A stretch of DNA of 7,468 nt, from assembly GCA_947466555.1 (NCBI GenBank), contig CANIFK010000243.1, positions 1 to 7,468 on the forward strand. Reading direction: 5' to 3'. The stretch's first letter is position 1. Each line of letters opens with the position of its first letter. The notes under the pieces are model-generated. The model saw only the letters and a list, made by a program, of their open reading frames with translations, was not told the origin of the DNA and did not search any database. The stretch is from Acidobacteriota bacterium. Its GTDB lineage: Bacteria > Acidobacteriota > Terriglobia > Bryobacterales > Bryobacteraceae. Shown here piece by piece: positions 1 to 7,468 of this stretch. A program made the translations under genes and the position numbers.

Positions 1-528
1 GCGAACGCGGAGCGTTTTGACGTGATTATCGTCAGCGATCAGGCGGAGACTTCGGCGGGCGGCGTGGTGACGCCGGCGCTGCGCGGAGCGATTGAATCGA
101 CTGCGGCGGCGTATCCGGAAAAGGTTGTTTGGGTGGATTCGCGGGCGCGCGCGGAGCACTTCCAGGGCGTGATTGTGAAGCCGAATTTGAAAGAGGCGAC
201 GGAGGCGTCCGAGCGGGCGCTGGGCCGGGTGGACTTCCCGGCGTTGCGCGCGCATTGCCAGGCGCCGTTGCTGCTGGTGACGTTTGGCGGTGAGGGCGTG
301 CGGATTTACGACGCCGAGGGCGAGCGTTGGGTGAAGACCGAACCGATTGCCAACCCGGTGGATATTTGCGGGGCTGGCGATAGCTTCAGCGCCGGTGCGG
401 CGTGCGCGTTCGCGGTGACGCGCGATGCGATGGCGGCGGCGGAGTTCGGCAACCGCGTGGCGTCGATCACGATCATGAAGAAAGGCACCGGCACGGCGTC
501 CCCGGCCGAGTTGTTGGCAAAGGGATGA
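1..528 (+). CDS. PfkB-family carbohydrate kinase, C-terminal part (5' end outside the window)
   Basis: The frame is open from base 1, so the gene begins upstream and only about 175 C-terminal residues are visible; the GTG at 22 is internal. The PfkB/ribokinase signature DICGAGDSFSAG is at 361-396, with the catalytic-base Asp of GAGD at 379-381 and the anion-hole glycines before it. Upstream are the family strand 'DVIIVSD' and the motif 'VIVKPNLKEA', which resembles the heptose-7-phosphate kinase (RfaE/HldA) branch more than ribokinase or fructokinase. The family transfers the ATP gamma-phosphate to a sugar or sugar-phosphate hydroxyl in the cytoplasm. The substrate cannot be fixed without the N-terminal half. 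The stop codon overlaps the start of the following ROK kinase (ATGA, 525-528), which suggests co-transcription and translational coupling. The PfkB assignment is firm; the heptose-kinase-like subgroup is an inference. Confidence 0.9.
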   Translation, partial: ANAERFDVIIVSDQAETSAGGVVTPALRGAIESTAAAYPEKVVWVDSRARAEHFQGVIVKPNLKEATEASERALGRVDFPALRAHCQAPLLLVTFGGEGVRIYDAEGERWVKTEPIANPVDICGAGDSFSAGAACAFAVTRDAMAAAEFGNRVASITIMKKGTGTASPAELLAKG

Positions 529-1370
529 ACACGCTGGCGATCGATATTGGCGGCACGAAGTTCACCATTGCGGTGTTCGATGATGCCGGGGTGCTGATAC
601 GCCGGGAGTCCCGGGCGACGGACCGCGAGGGCGGCAAGGATTGGATGCTGGCTCGGATTGCCGAGATCGCTCGCGGGTGGGCGGCGGAGTTGCCGTTGGA
701 CCGCTGCGCGATTGGCTTCGGCGGGCCGGTGGATTTTGAAAAGCAGATGGTGGCGCTGTCGACGCATGTCGGTGGCTGGGCGGATTTTGACTTGTGTGGT
801 TGGGTGCGGAGCGAGTTGGGGATTGGCGCTGTTGTGATGGACAACGACGCCAACGTGGGCGCGCTGGGCGAAGGTGTGCATGGCGCGGGGCGCGGGTACC
901 GGCCGCTGTTCTACATGACGCTTTCGACTGGGATTGGTGGTGGGATTTTGACTGCCGATGGTGTTTATCGGGGGGCTGATTCCTATGCGGGTGAGTTGGG
1001 CCATTTGACGATTCGCCCGGGCGGGCCGGACTGTTTGTGTGGTTCGAATGGCTGCTTTGAGCGGATGGGCTGCGGGCTTTGGCTGGAGCGGGATTACGGG
1101 AAGACGGCCAAGGAACTGGTGGACGATCCGGCGTTTGTGGAGCAGTATGTGGTGAATCTGGCGCTGGGGTTGAAGGCCTGCGTGATGCTGTTGAACCCGG
1201 CGCGGATTGTGATTGGCGGGGGCATCAGTAAAGCCGGGGACAAGCTGTTTGTGCCGTTGCGGCAGGAGTTGCGGCGGCAGGTGACGTCATGGAGCCGGGC
1301 GCGCCTGGACGTGGTGCCGGGCGCGCTGGGCGACGATTCGGTGTTGTACGGGGCGTTGGAGCTGGCGCGG

Positions 1371-1388
<18 letters not shown>
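525..1388 (+). CDS. ROK-family sugar kinase (glucokinase-like)
   Basis: This is a cytoplasmic ATP-dependent sugar kinase of 287 residues. The ATG at 525 is chosen because it puts the phosphate-binding motif DIGGTK at residues 7-12, as usual, and overlaps the upstream stop; a further 41 codons open upstream lie inside the PfkB gene and are spurious. Also visible are DNDAN at 106-110 (catalytic Asp probably 108), STGIGGG at 134-140, sugar-contacting E157 and H160, and the ROK zinc site H160/C170/C172/C177 in CLCGSNGC followed by E179. The second ATP-side motif is IVIGGGIS at 228-235. With all catalytic and zinc ligands present it should be an active kinase and not a ROK repressor, since no N-terminal helix-turn-helix precedes it. 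It is shorter than typical members (about 300-320): the helical stretch after the zinc motif (residues 180-215) is reduced. Glucose is the default substrate guess, but N-acetylmannosamine, fructose or allose are possible. The last 18 bp overlap the convergent ABC ATPase gene. Confidence 0.92.
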
Positions 1389-2043
<655 letters not shown>

Positions 2044-2051
<8 letters not shown>

Positions 2052-3138
2052 AAGACAGGGACTCCAGTGCATCCTGGCGGGCGGCTTTGATAGCGGGATA
2101 GAGAACGCCGAGCAGCGCACCGCCGAGGGTAATGCCGCTGGCGATGGGCCACCAGGTGTAGACGATGGCCTGGGTCATTGAGGCGGGGATGAAGGTGGAA
2201 ATGAGCCAGCGGGTGACGTAGCTCATTCCGATACCCATCACGCTGCCAATGATCGCCATGAGAATGGTTTCCCGCAGGAGAATGCCGAGGACGTAGGACT
2301 GGCCGGCGCCGAGGGCCTTCAGGATGCCGATTTCGCGGGTGCGCTCCAGGATGGCGGTATACATGGCGAGGAAGACGACCAGGAACCCGAAGAGCACGCT
2401 GAGCGTCATGACGACGCCGATGAAGGTCTTCAATTCGGGGATGCTGTTGACGGAAAACTGGGAGGCGAGCTCATCCATCGAATAGATGGGATAGTCGCTG
2501 AGTGTTTGCTTGAAGTGGGCGATGACGGCCTGGGTCTGCTTGGGATCGTCGAGCTTGACGTAGATGACGGAGACCTTGCCGGTGGTGGCGGTGAGATCCT
2601 GGAGTACGGTTTTGGGCAGCATCATGCGGGTGAGTTTGCCGCCGCGAAAGATGCCAGTAACGGTCCAGTCGCGGTTCAAAATCTTCACGGCCGAGCCGAC
2701 GTGGAGCTTCTTTTCCTTGGCGTAGTACTCGTCAATGATGGCTTCCTGGCCGGATTGAAAGGGCCGGCCATCGATGAACGTGAAGCCACCGCTCATTTTC
2801 GAGAGTTCGTCGAGATCGACGCCGTGGACCGTGCTGACGCCGCCGAGGGGCTGGATTGTCACGCCGGTGGCCTGTGTCACGTGGGGCTGTTCTTTGGCCC
2901 AGGCGACGAGGCGCTCATTGATATTCGGCGGGGTGATGCCGATGGCGGACGAGCCCGCGGGGCGGATGATGATGTCGGCACCGACGCCGCGCGTCCGCGC
3001 CTCCTGATCCCGCAACATGCCCTCGCCAACGCCCACCAGCGTCAGCATCATGGTGACACCGAGCCCAATGGCGAGCGAACTCAACAGCGTTCGAACGGGG
3101 CGGTGTTTCAGATTCTCCCAAACCAGCTTATAGACCAA
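2044..3138 (-). CDS. ABC transporter permease, FtsX/MacB family
   Basis: This 364-residue inner-membrane protein has MacB-type architecture. TM1 is at about 17-38, a periplasmic MacB-PCD-like domain at about 39-235, then TM2 (about 236-261), TM3 (about 283-307) and TM4 (about 328-350). Between TM2 and TM3, ERTREIGILKALGAG (265-279) is the cytoplasmic coupling segment typical of FtsX permeases. The C-terminus 'YPAIKAARQDALESLSYD' is also family-typical. Length fits a stand-alone permease; the ATPase is a separate gene downstream (8-bp overlap), and the pair would act as a homodimeric permease with two ATPases. No adaptor (MacA-like) or lipoprotein gene is in view, so the cargo is unknown. The start is uncertain: the reading frame offers a TTG at 3138, with a GAGGG only 1 base in front of it, while an ATG at 3146 is out of frame. 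The N-terminal sequence from the TTG is typical of the family. Confidence 0.93.
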
Positions 3139-3204
3139 GCCCTCATTGTATCGCGGACGCTTCGTTCCCGCCGTGTCTGGTACCCTGGAATTTCAACCTG
3201 TACC
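3139..3204. promoter_or_regulatory. divergent intergenic control region between permease and glgP
   Basis: This 66-bp gap is the only appreciable non-coding stretch in the window and must carry the control signals of both divergent units. I find no convincing -35/-10 pair in either direction. A TACAAT-like hexamer on the minus strand (3145-3150) lies too close to the permease start and has no matching -35 at the right distance. An inverted repeat TGGTAC-N16-GTACCA (arms 3178-3183 and 3200-3205) reaches into the glgP start codon. No clear Shine-Dalgarno precedes glgP. The promoter role is inferred from gene orientation; part of each promoter may lie inside the opposite gene. Confidence 0.4.
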
Positions 3205-5748
3205 ATGTCGTTCCAGATACGTCCGCAACAAGAATTCCTCGTTCAACCCGCTCTTCCCGCCGCGCTCGAGCGGCTTTCGGAGCTCTCCTATAACCTGCTG
3301 TGGGTATGGGACCGGGACATTCGCAGTATGTTCCGCCGTTTGGACGCCGCCGAATGGCGCAGTTCCTCGCACAACCCGGTGCGCATGCTCGGGCAGGTTT
3401 CGCAGGCCACGCTCTCCAAGGCGGCCGCCGATCCGCGCTTCGTCGCGATGTACAAGAAAGCCTGTGACAAGCTGGACGCCTACATGGCTGCCACGCCGGT
3501 GGACAGCGAAAAGCTGATTGCGTACTTCTCCATGGAATACGGGTTGGCCGAATGTCTGCCGATTTATTCGGGCGGATTGGGTGTGTTGTCGGGCGACCAC
3601 ATGAAGGGCGCGTCTGACCTGGCGTTGCCGCTGGTGGGAATTGGCCTGCTGTATCAGAAGGGCTACTTCAGCCAGTCGCTAAATCCGGATGGTTGGCAGA
3701 TTGAGAAATCGCCGGAAAACGATTTTTATACTTTGCCGCTGCGGCCGGTGATGAAGGATGACGGGTCGGAACTGACCATTGAAGTTCCGATGCCGGGTGG
3801 CGATGTTACGGTCAAAGTTTGGAAGATCCAAGTTGGCCGGGTGCGGCTGTTCCTGTTGGACACGAATATCCCGCAGAACAAGACCGCGGAGCTGCGCGAC
3901 ATCACGGACGCGTTGTACGGTGGCGATTCGCATACGCGCATCCGCCAGGAAATCGTTCTCGGCATTGGCGGCTTGCGTGCGCTGCGCGCGATGGGAATCG
4001 AACCCACTGTCTTCCACATGAACGAAGGGCATTCGGCGTTCCTGGGGCTGGAGCGAATTCGCATTCTGATGGCGAGCTACGGGCTGTCGTTCGATGAAGC
4101 GATTGAGACCTGCCGCGCCAATAACGTCTTTACGACACACACGCCGGTGCCGGCTGGAATCGACCTGTTCGATACCGGCCTGATGCACTACTACTTCCGC
4201 GAGTATTGCGAGAATACGGGTTTCTCAATCGATCAATTGCTGTCACTGGGCCGGCGGAATCCGGGCGATCAAGGCGAGTCGTTCTCGATGGCAATTTTGG
4301 CGATCAAGACGAGCTGCTGGCGCAATGCAGTGAGCGCGCTGCATGGCGTTGTTTCGCGGGAGATGTGGCAGGACCTGTGGCCGAACGTGCCGTCGTGGGA
4401 AGTGCCGATCACGCATGTGACGAACGGCGTGCATTTGCGGTCGTGGGTGAACGGCGATCTGGTCCAGCTTTACGACAACTATCTGCAGCCCGATTGGCGC
4501 GACAAGGCGACCGATCCGGAGACTTGGAAGCTGGTTGACGATATCCCCGATAACGAAATCTGGGACGCGCACAAGAAGCGGAAGCGGCAGTTGATCACGT
4601 TCGTGCGGAACCGTTTGTTGCGCGGCGCGCAGGCGCGGAAGACCTCCTCGCCGGAAGTGCGGCGGTTATCGGAGGCGCTGGATCCGGACGCGTTCACGAT
4701 TGGATTCGCGCGGCGTTTTGCCACGTATAAGCGCGCTACGTTGTTGTTGCGGGATCTGCCGCGGTTGAAGCGGTTGTTGACGAATAACCGGATGCCGGTG
4801 CAGATTCTCATTGCCGGTAAGGCGCATCCGAAGGACATTCCAGGGAAGACGTTGATTCGCGAGATCTTCCAGCTTTCGCGCGATCCGGAGATTGCCAACC
4901 GGCTGATCTTCGTTGAGGATTATTCGATTGCCGTAGCTCGCGAGTTGGTACACGGCGTGGACGTGTGGTTGAATAACCCGCGGCGCGGTGAAGAGGCTTG
5001 CGGAACGTCGGGCATGAAGGCTGGGATCAATGGCGTGTTGAACTTGTCGATCCTCGATGGCTGGTTCGATGAGTCCGATGAAGTATCGGGCGGGTGGGCG
5101 ATCGGCGACCGCGAGGAGTATTCGGAAGATCAGGACGAGATCCACAATTCGTCGGTTCTTTCGCTGTTGGAGAACGAGATTGTTCCGCTTTATTACGCCG
5201 CCCGGGCCGATGAGGTGCCGGTGGAATGGGTGAAGCGGATGAAGCAATCGATCAAGGCGCTGACGCCGCAGTACGATGCCCGGCGCATGTTGGACGACTA
5301 CTCTCGACTGCTTTATAACCCTGCGCACGACTATCGAGCTGAGACGCGCAGCGACAATTTCACGCGCAGCCGGAATCGCGCGACCTGGGACAAACAGGTG
5401 CACGCGGCCTGGCCGCAGGTGCGGTTCGTGGAACTGAGCGGCGCGCCCCAAGGGCCGGTGCTCTCCGGGCATCCCATGCCGATGCGGGCTGTGGTTGAGC
5501 TGGCTGGGTTGGTCCCGAGCGATGTGCGGGTTGAGGCTGTTGTTGGGCGTATCGATTCCGCGGGAGCGTTGGAAGATACCGAGATCGTTTCGTTGCCGGC
5601 CATGGAGCAGATGGGGTCCGCCTGGGCCTTCGGCTGCAACTATGCGCCGACGCAGACGGGGCGGCTGGGGTGTGCGTTCCGTATCTCCAGCAACCATTTC
5701 GACCATCCGCTGACGCGGCCCTGCAACGCGCTGTTGAAGTGGATCTAA
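3205..5748 (+). CDS. glgP: alpha-glucan (glycogen/maltodextrin) phosphorylase, DUF3417-type GlgP
   Basis: This 847-residue cytoplasmic PLP enzyme should release glucose-1-phosphate from non-reducing ends of alpha-1,4-glucans using inorganic phosphate. It belongs to the branch with an N-terminal DUF3417-like domain (residues about 10-100, including LSYNLLWVWDRD), not the E. coli GlgP/MalP type. Conserved blocks are FSMEYGLAE (108-116), YSGGLGVLSGDH (121-132), MNEGHSAF (272-279), FTTHTPVPAG (309-318) and FARRFATYKR (501-510), whose basic residues match the phosphate/PLP-binding stretch of the family. In GTSGMKAGINGV (600-611), Lys605 is the expected Schiff-base lysine. Length is normal for this branch. 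The ATG at 3205 is chosen because homology begins right after it; the frame is open for another 233 codons upstream, but that lies antisense to the permease and is not coding. No good Shine-Dalgarno is visible, so initiation may be weak or leaderless. The stop is 1 bp from the stop of the convergent response regulator. Confidence 0.95.
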   Translation: MSFQIRPQQEFLVQPALPAALERLSELSYNLLWVWDRDIRSMFRRLDAAEWRSSSHNPVRMLGQVSQATLSKAAADPRFVAMYKKACDKLDAYMAATPVDSEKLIAYFSMEYGLAECLPIYSGGLGVLSGDHMKGASDLALPLVGIGLLYQKGYFSQSLNPDGWQIEKSPENDFYTLPLRPVMKDDGSELTIEVPMPGGDVTVKVWKIQVGRVRLFLLDTNIPQNKTAELRDITDALYGGDSHTRIRQEIVLGIGGLRALRAMGIEPTVFHMNEGHSAFLGLERIRILMASYGLSFDEAIETCRANNVFTTHTPVPAGIDLFDTGLMHYYFREYCENTGFSIDQLLSLGRRNPGDQGESFSMAILAIKTSCWRNAVSALHGVVSREMWQDLWPNVPSWEVPITHVTNGVHLRSWVNGDLVQLYDNYLQPDWRDKATDPETWKLVDDIPDNEIWDAHKKRKRQLITFVRNRLLRGAQARKTSSPEVRRLSEALDPDAFTIGFARRFATYKRATLLLRDLPRLKRLLTNNRMPVQILIAGKAHPKDIPGKTLIREIFQLSRDPEIANRLIFVEDYSIAVARELVHGVDVWLNNPRRGEEACGTSGMKAGINGVLNLSILDGWFDESDEVSGGWAIGDREEYSEDQDEIHNSSVLSLLENEIVPLYYAARADEVPVEWVKRMKQSIKALTPQYDARRMLDDYSRLLYNPAHDYRAETRSDNFTRSRNRATWDKQVHAAWPQVRFVELSGAPQGPVLSGHPMPMRAVVELAGLVPSDVRVEAVVGRIDSAGALEDTEIVSLPAMEQMGSAWAFGCNYAPTQTGRLGCAFRISSNHFDHPLTRPCNALLKWI

Positions 5749-5749
5749 C

Positions 5750-6352
5750 TTACAACCAGCCCTTGTGCCGCGCGATTCGCGCGGCCTCGGTGCGGTTGGC
5801 CGCGCCGAGTTTGCTCATGATTTCGGATAGATAGTTGCGGACGGTGCCCTCGGATATCTCAAGTTCGAGGGCGATGGCGGCGCTGGTGGCGCCGTCGGCT
5901 GCCAGACGGAGCACCTGGCGTTCGCGGTCGGTGAGAGGGTCGGCTTCGGTCCAGGCCTCGGTGGCAAGTTCGGGGTCGATGACACGGCTGCCGGCGTGGA
6001 CTTTACGAATGGCGTTGGCGAGCGTTGCCGCGGGCGCGTCCTTGAGCAGATAGCCGACGACGCCCGAGTCGAGGGCGCGGCGCAGGTAGCCGGGCCGGGC
6101 GAAGGTGGTCAGGATGATGACACGGGTGCGGCTCTGGCCTTTGAGCGCGGAGGCAACTTCGAGGCCCGTGCGCTTGGGCATTTCGATATCCGTCAGCACG
6201 ACATCGGGCCGGAGTTTTGCGGCTAGCGCGAGAGCCTCCTCGCCGTCGCGCGCTTGGCCGACGACCTCGATGTCGTCCTCCGTTTCGAGCAGTGCCGCGA
6301 GGGCTCCGAGGACCATCGATTGGTCTTCGGCGATCAGGACACGTATCTTCAT
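5750..6352 (-). CDS. two-component response regulator, NarL/LuxR family (DesR-like)
   Basis: This 200-residue DNA-binding regulator has a receiver domain at about 3-118, with the acidic pair E9/D10, phospho-acceptor Asp55 in VVLTDIEMP, T82/T83 and Lys104 (YLLKD). A LuxR-type helix-turn-helix follows at about 137-196 (PLTDRERQVLRLAADGATS, then SEGTVRNYLSEIMSKLGA). The stretch 'LTTFARPGYLRRALDSG' and the C-terminal 'RTEAARIARHKGWL' are typical of the DesR subgroup. All phosphorylation residues are present, so it should be a functional output protein for the adjacent kinase. The ATG at 6352 overlaps the kinase stop (ATGA) and is preceded by a good ribosome binding site. No target promoter can be named. 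It ends 1 bp from the glgP stop, in the opposite direction. Confidence 0.95.
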   Translation of the reverse strand: MKIRVLIAEDQSMVLGALAALLETEDDIEVVGQARDGEEALALAAKLRPDVVLTDIEMPKRTGLEVASALKGQSRTRVIILTTFARPGYLRRALDSGVVGYLLKDAPAATLANAIRKVHAGSRVIDPELATEAWTEADPLTDRERQVLRLAADGATSAAIALELEISEGTVRNYLSEIMSKLGAANRTEAARIARHKGWL

Positions 6353-7443
6353 GCGGTCCCCTCCAGGGGCAATCGGATGCGGATCTCCATGCCGTTTGTG
6401 GTGGTCTTCTCCATGGTGCCGCCAAGTAGTTCAATGCGTTCGCGCATGCCGGAAAGTCCGCTGCCCTCCGGATTGTTGCCGCCGCGGCCATCGTCGACTA
6501 GCCGAAGTTCCAAGCTGCCGGCGGCACTCGACAGCGACAGCGTGGCCCGTTGCGCTTGGGCGTGGCGAACGATGTTGGTGACGCCTTCCCGGATGGCGAG
6601 GGAGAGCACGTTTTCCTGCAGCGGCGTCAATGGGCACGGCTCGACGGCGCATTCCAGCACGACGTCCGCGGCGGCGAGTGCCGTGCGCGCCTGTTCCAAT
6701 TCCGTGGCGATCCCGGCGGAGCGGTAGCCCTTTACGGCGGCGCGGACCTGCGCCAGCGCATCGCGGGAGATCGTCTCCACGTCCCGAATTTCCTGGATCG
6801 CGCGGGCGCTATCCCGTTCCGCGAGGCGGGAGGCGAGTTCGGACTTCAGCACGATGACGGAGAGCGTGTGGCCGAGCAAATCGTGCAGGTCGCGGGCGAT
6901 TCGTTCGCGCTCGGCGATCTTGGCCAGACGCTCGGTCTCTTCTTGCGCCATGGCGAGTCGACGGTACATCTGGCGCTGTTGTGTCAGGACAATCGACATG
7001 ATTCCGATGAGCGCGGAGACGACCACGGCCGATGCCCAGAACATGACCGCCGGCTGGAGAAGATGCGCGGTGACGCCGATTGCCACCAGCAAGGCCCCGA
7101 GATAGGCCCAGACTTGGGCAGGCTTCACTTCTGTCGCCAGGTGCCCAATGAACGAGGCGGAGTAGATGAAGAACACGCCAGCGCCGCCGTTCCAGGGGGC
7201 ATAAGCGGCGCCGAGTGCGAAGAGCGCGGCGACCACCCACAGCACGCGGTAGCCGCGCAGCCAGTAGCCCCAGAAATAGATTGGCAGGAAGACGGCAACG
7301 CCGGCGAGCGTTGCCGTCCACGCGCCTGCCGAGGCATTCGTTAATGCAGGCTGGGCCAGAAACTGGGCGAGATAGACCAGCCACAGGTACGGCAGCCAGC
7401 CGCTGGGATTGGCGGGCGGCAGGAATGGATAGTGACGGTTCAT
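6349..7443 (-). CDS. sensor histidine kinase, DesK-type (HisKA_3 / HATPase)
   Basis: This inner-membrane sensor kinase pairs with the downstream response regulator. From the ATG at 7443 it has 364 residues. Five or six hydrophobic segments (about 16-34, 44-62, 66-82, 87-102, 110-129, 133-153) form the N-terminal sensor with no sizeable extracytoplasmic domain, as in DesK. A charged linker (about 156-182) follows. The HisKA_3 dimerisation domain contains IARDLHDLLGHTLS with phospho-acceptor His187. The HATPase domain shows the N-box (E286, N290 in REGVTNIVRHA), DDGRG (317-321) and the G-box GSGLSGMRERI (327-337). It is complete and should be active. The start is ambiguous: a GTG at 7464 adds seven residues, the frame stays open to the window edge, and neither start has a clear ribosome binding site in view. 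Known DesK senses membrane fluidity, but HisKA_3 kinases sense many signals and no desaturase gene is visible, so the stimulus is unknown. Confidence 0.93.
   Translation of the reverse strand: MNRHYPFLPPANPSGWLPYLWLVYLAQFLAQPALTNASAGAWTATLAGVAVFLPIYFWGYWLRGYRVLWVVAALFALGAAYAPWNGGAGVFFIYSASFIGHLATEVKPAQVWAYLGALLVAIGVTAHLLQPAVMFWASAVVVSALIGIMSIVLTQQRQMYRRLAMAQEETERLAKIAERERIARDLHDLLGHTLSVIVLKSELASRLAERDSARAIQEIRDVETISRDALAQVRAAVKGYRSAGIATELEQARTALAAADVVLECAVEPCPLTPLQENVLSLAIREGVTNIVRHAQAQRATLSLSSAAGSLELRLVDDGRGGNNPEGSGLSGMRERIELLGGTMEKTTTNGMEIRIRLPLEGTA
6360..6364 (-). promoter_or_regulatory. Shine-Dalgarno site of the response regulator
   Basis: On the minus strand GGAGG lies 7 bases before the ATG at 6352, inside the 3' end of the kinase gene. 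It supports this start. Together with the ATGA overlap it suggests that the regulator can be initiated both by coupling and independently. It is the clearest ribosome binding site among the minus-strand genes here. Confidence 0.65.
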
Positions 7444-7468
7444 CGAGCGGAATGGCGCCGCCACGCCA

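Noticed and set aside
402..524. A 41-codon N-terminal extension of the ROK kinase.
   Set aside because: It is the shifted frame of the PfkB gene; the DIGGTK motif requires a start near 525, which also gives the ATGA overlap.
306..1004. A 232-codon open frame on the minus strand across the two sugar kinase genes.
   Set aside because: It spans the junction of two well-supported genes, is Arg/Pro/Ala-rich and has no motif.
3145..3150. TACAAT on the minus strand as a -10 box for the permease operon.
   Set aside because: It is only 6 bases before the assigned start, has no -35-like hexamer 16-18 bases upstream, and would place transcription initiation at or inside the coding start.
2506..3204. 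An in-frame 233-codon extension upstream of GlgP, as if fused to another domain.
   Set aside because: It lies fully antisense to the permease gene, whose protein has clear family motifs; the translation is low-complexity Asp/Gly/Val-rich and resembles no domain. GlgP homology begins at the ATG at 3205.
4666..5706. A 346-codon open frame on the minus strand inside glgP.
   Set aside because: The Arg/His/Pro-rich translation is typical of an antisense shadow of a GC-rich gene, with no recognisable motif, and the sense frame is unmistakably GlgP.
6550..7344. A 264-codon open frame on the plus strand opposite the histidine kinase.
   Set aside because: It is compositionally a shadow frame with no domain, and the opposite strand holds all the kinase motifs.

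Overview
The window is a GC-rich, almost fully coding stretch of bacterial chromosome. It holds seven protein genes, the first of which is cut by the left edge. I see no rRNA, tRNA, CRISPR array, insertion sequence, integrase, phage gene or atypical-composition island. The gene set looks like ordinary chromosomal metabolism and envelope functions of a high-GC soil-type bacterium. Acidobacteriota would fit, but that is only an impression from gene content and composition and was not tested.

Layout, left to right: (1) the 3' part of a PfkB-family sugar kinase (+), whose stop overlaps by ATGA the start of (2) a compact ROK-family sugar kinase (+). (3) A MacB/LolD-type ABC ATPase and (4) its FtsX/MacB-type permease lie on the minus strand (permease first, 8-bp overlap) and converge on the ROK gene with an 18-bp tail-to-tail overlap. 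(5) A DUF3417-type alpha-glucan phosphorylase, GlgP (+), starts 66 bp from the permease start; this is the only real intergenic gap. (6) A NarL/DesR-type response regulator and (7) a DesK-type membrane histidine kinase (minus strand, kinase first, ATGA overlap) converge on glgP with 1 bp between the stop codons.

Functionally there are two sugar kinases, a glycogen/maltodextrin phosphorylase that releases glucose-1-phosphate, an ABC module of unknown cargo that may export a substrate or extract lipoproteins, and a two-component system of unknown signal. A carbohydrate link between the ROK kinase and GlgP is plausible, but they are separated by the ABC operon and not co-transcribed. Nothing here amounts to a demonstrably new system. 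The points most worth a second look are the two tail-to-tail junctions without terminator space, the short divergent control region with an inverted repeat at the glgP start, the doubtful TTG start of the permease, the shortened ROK protein and the orphan-looking DesK/DesR pair.
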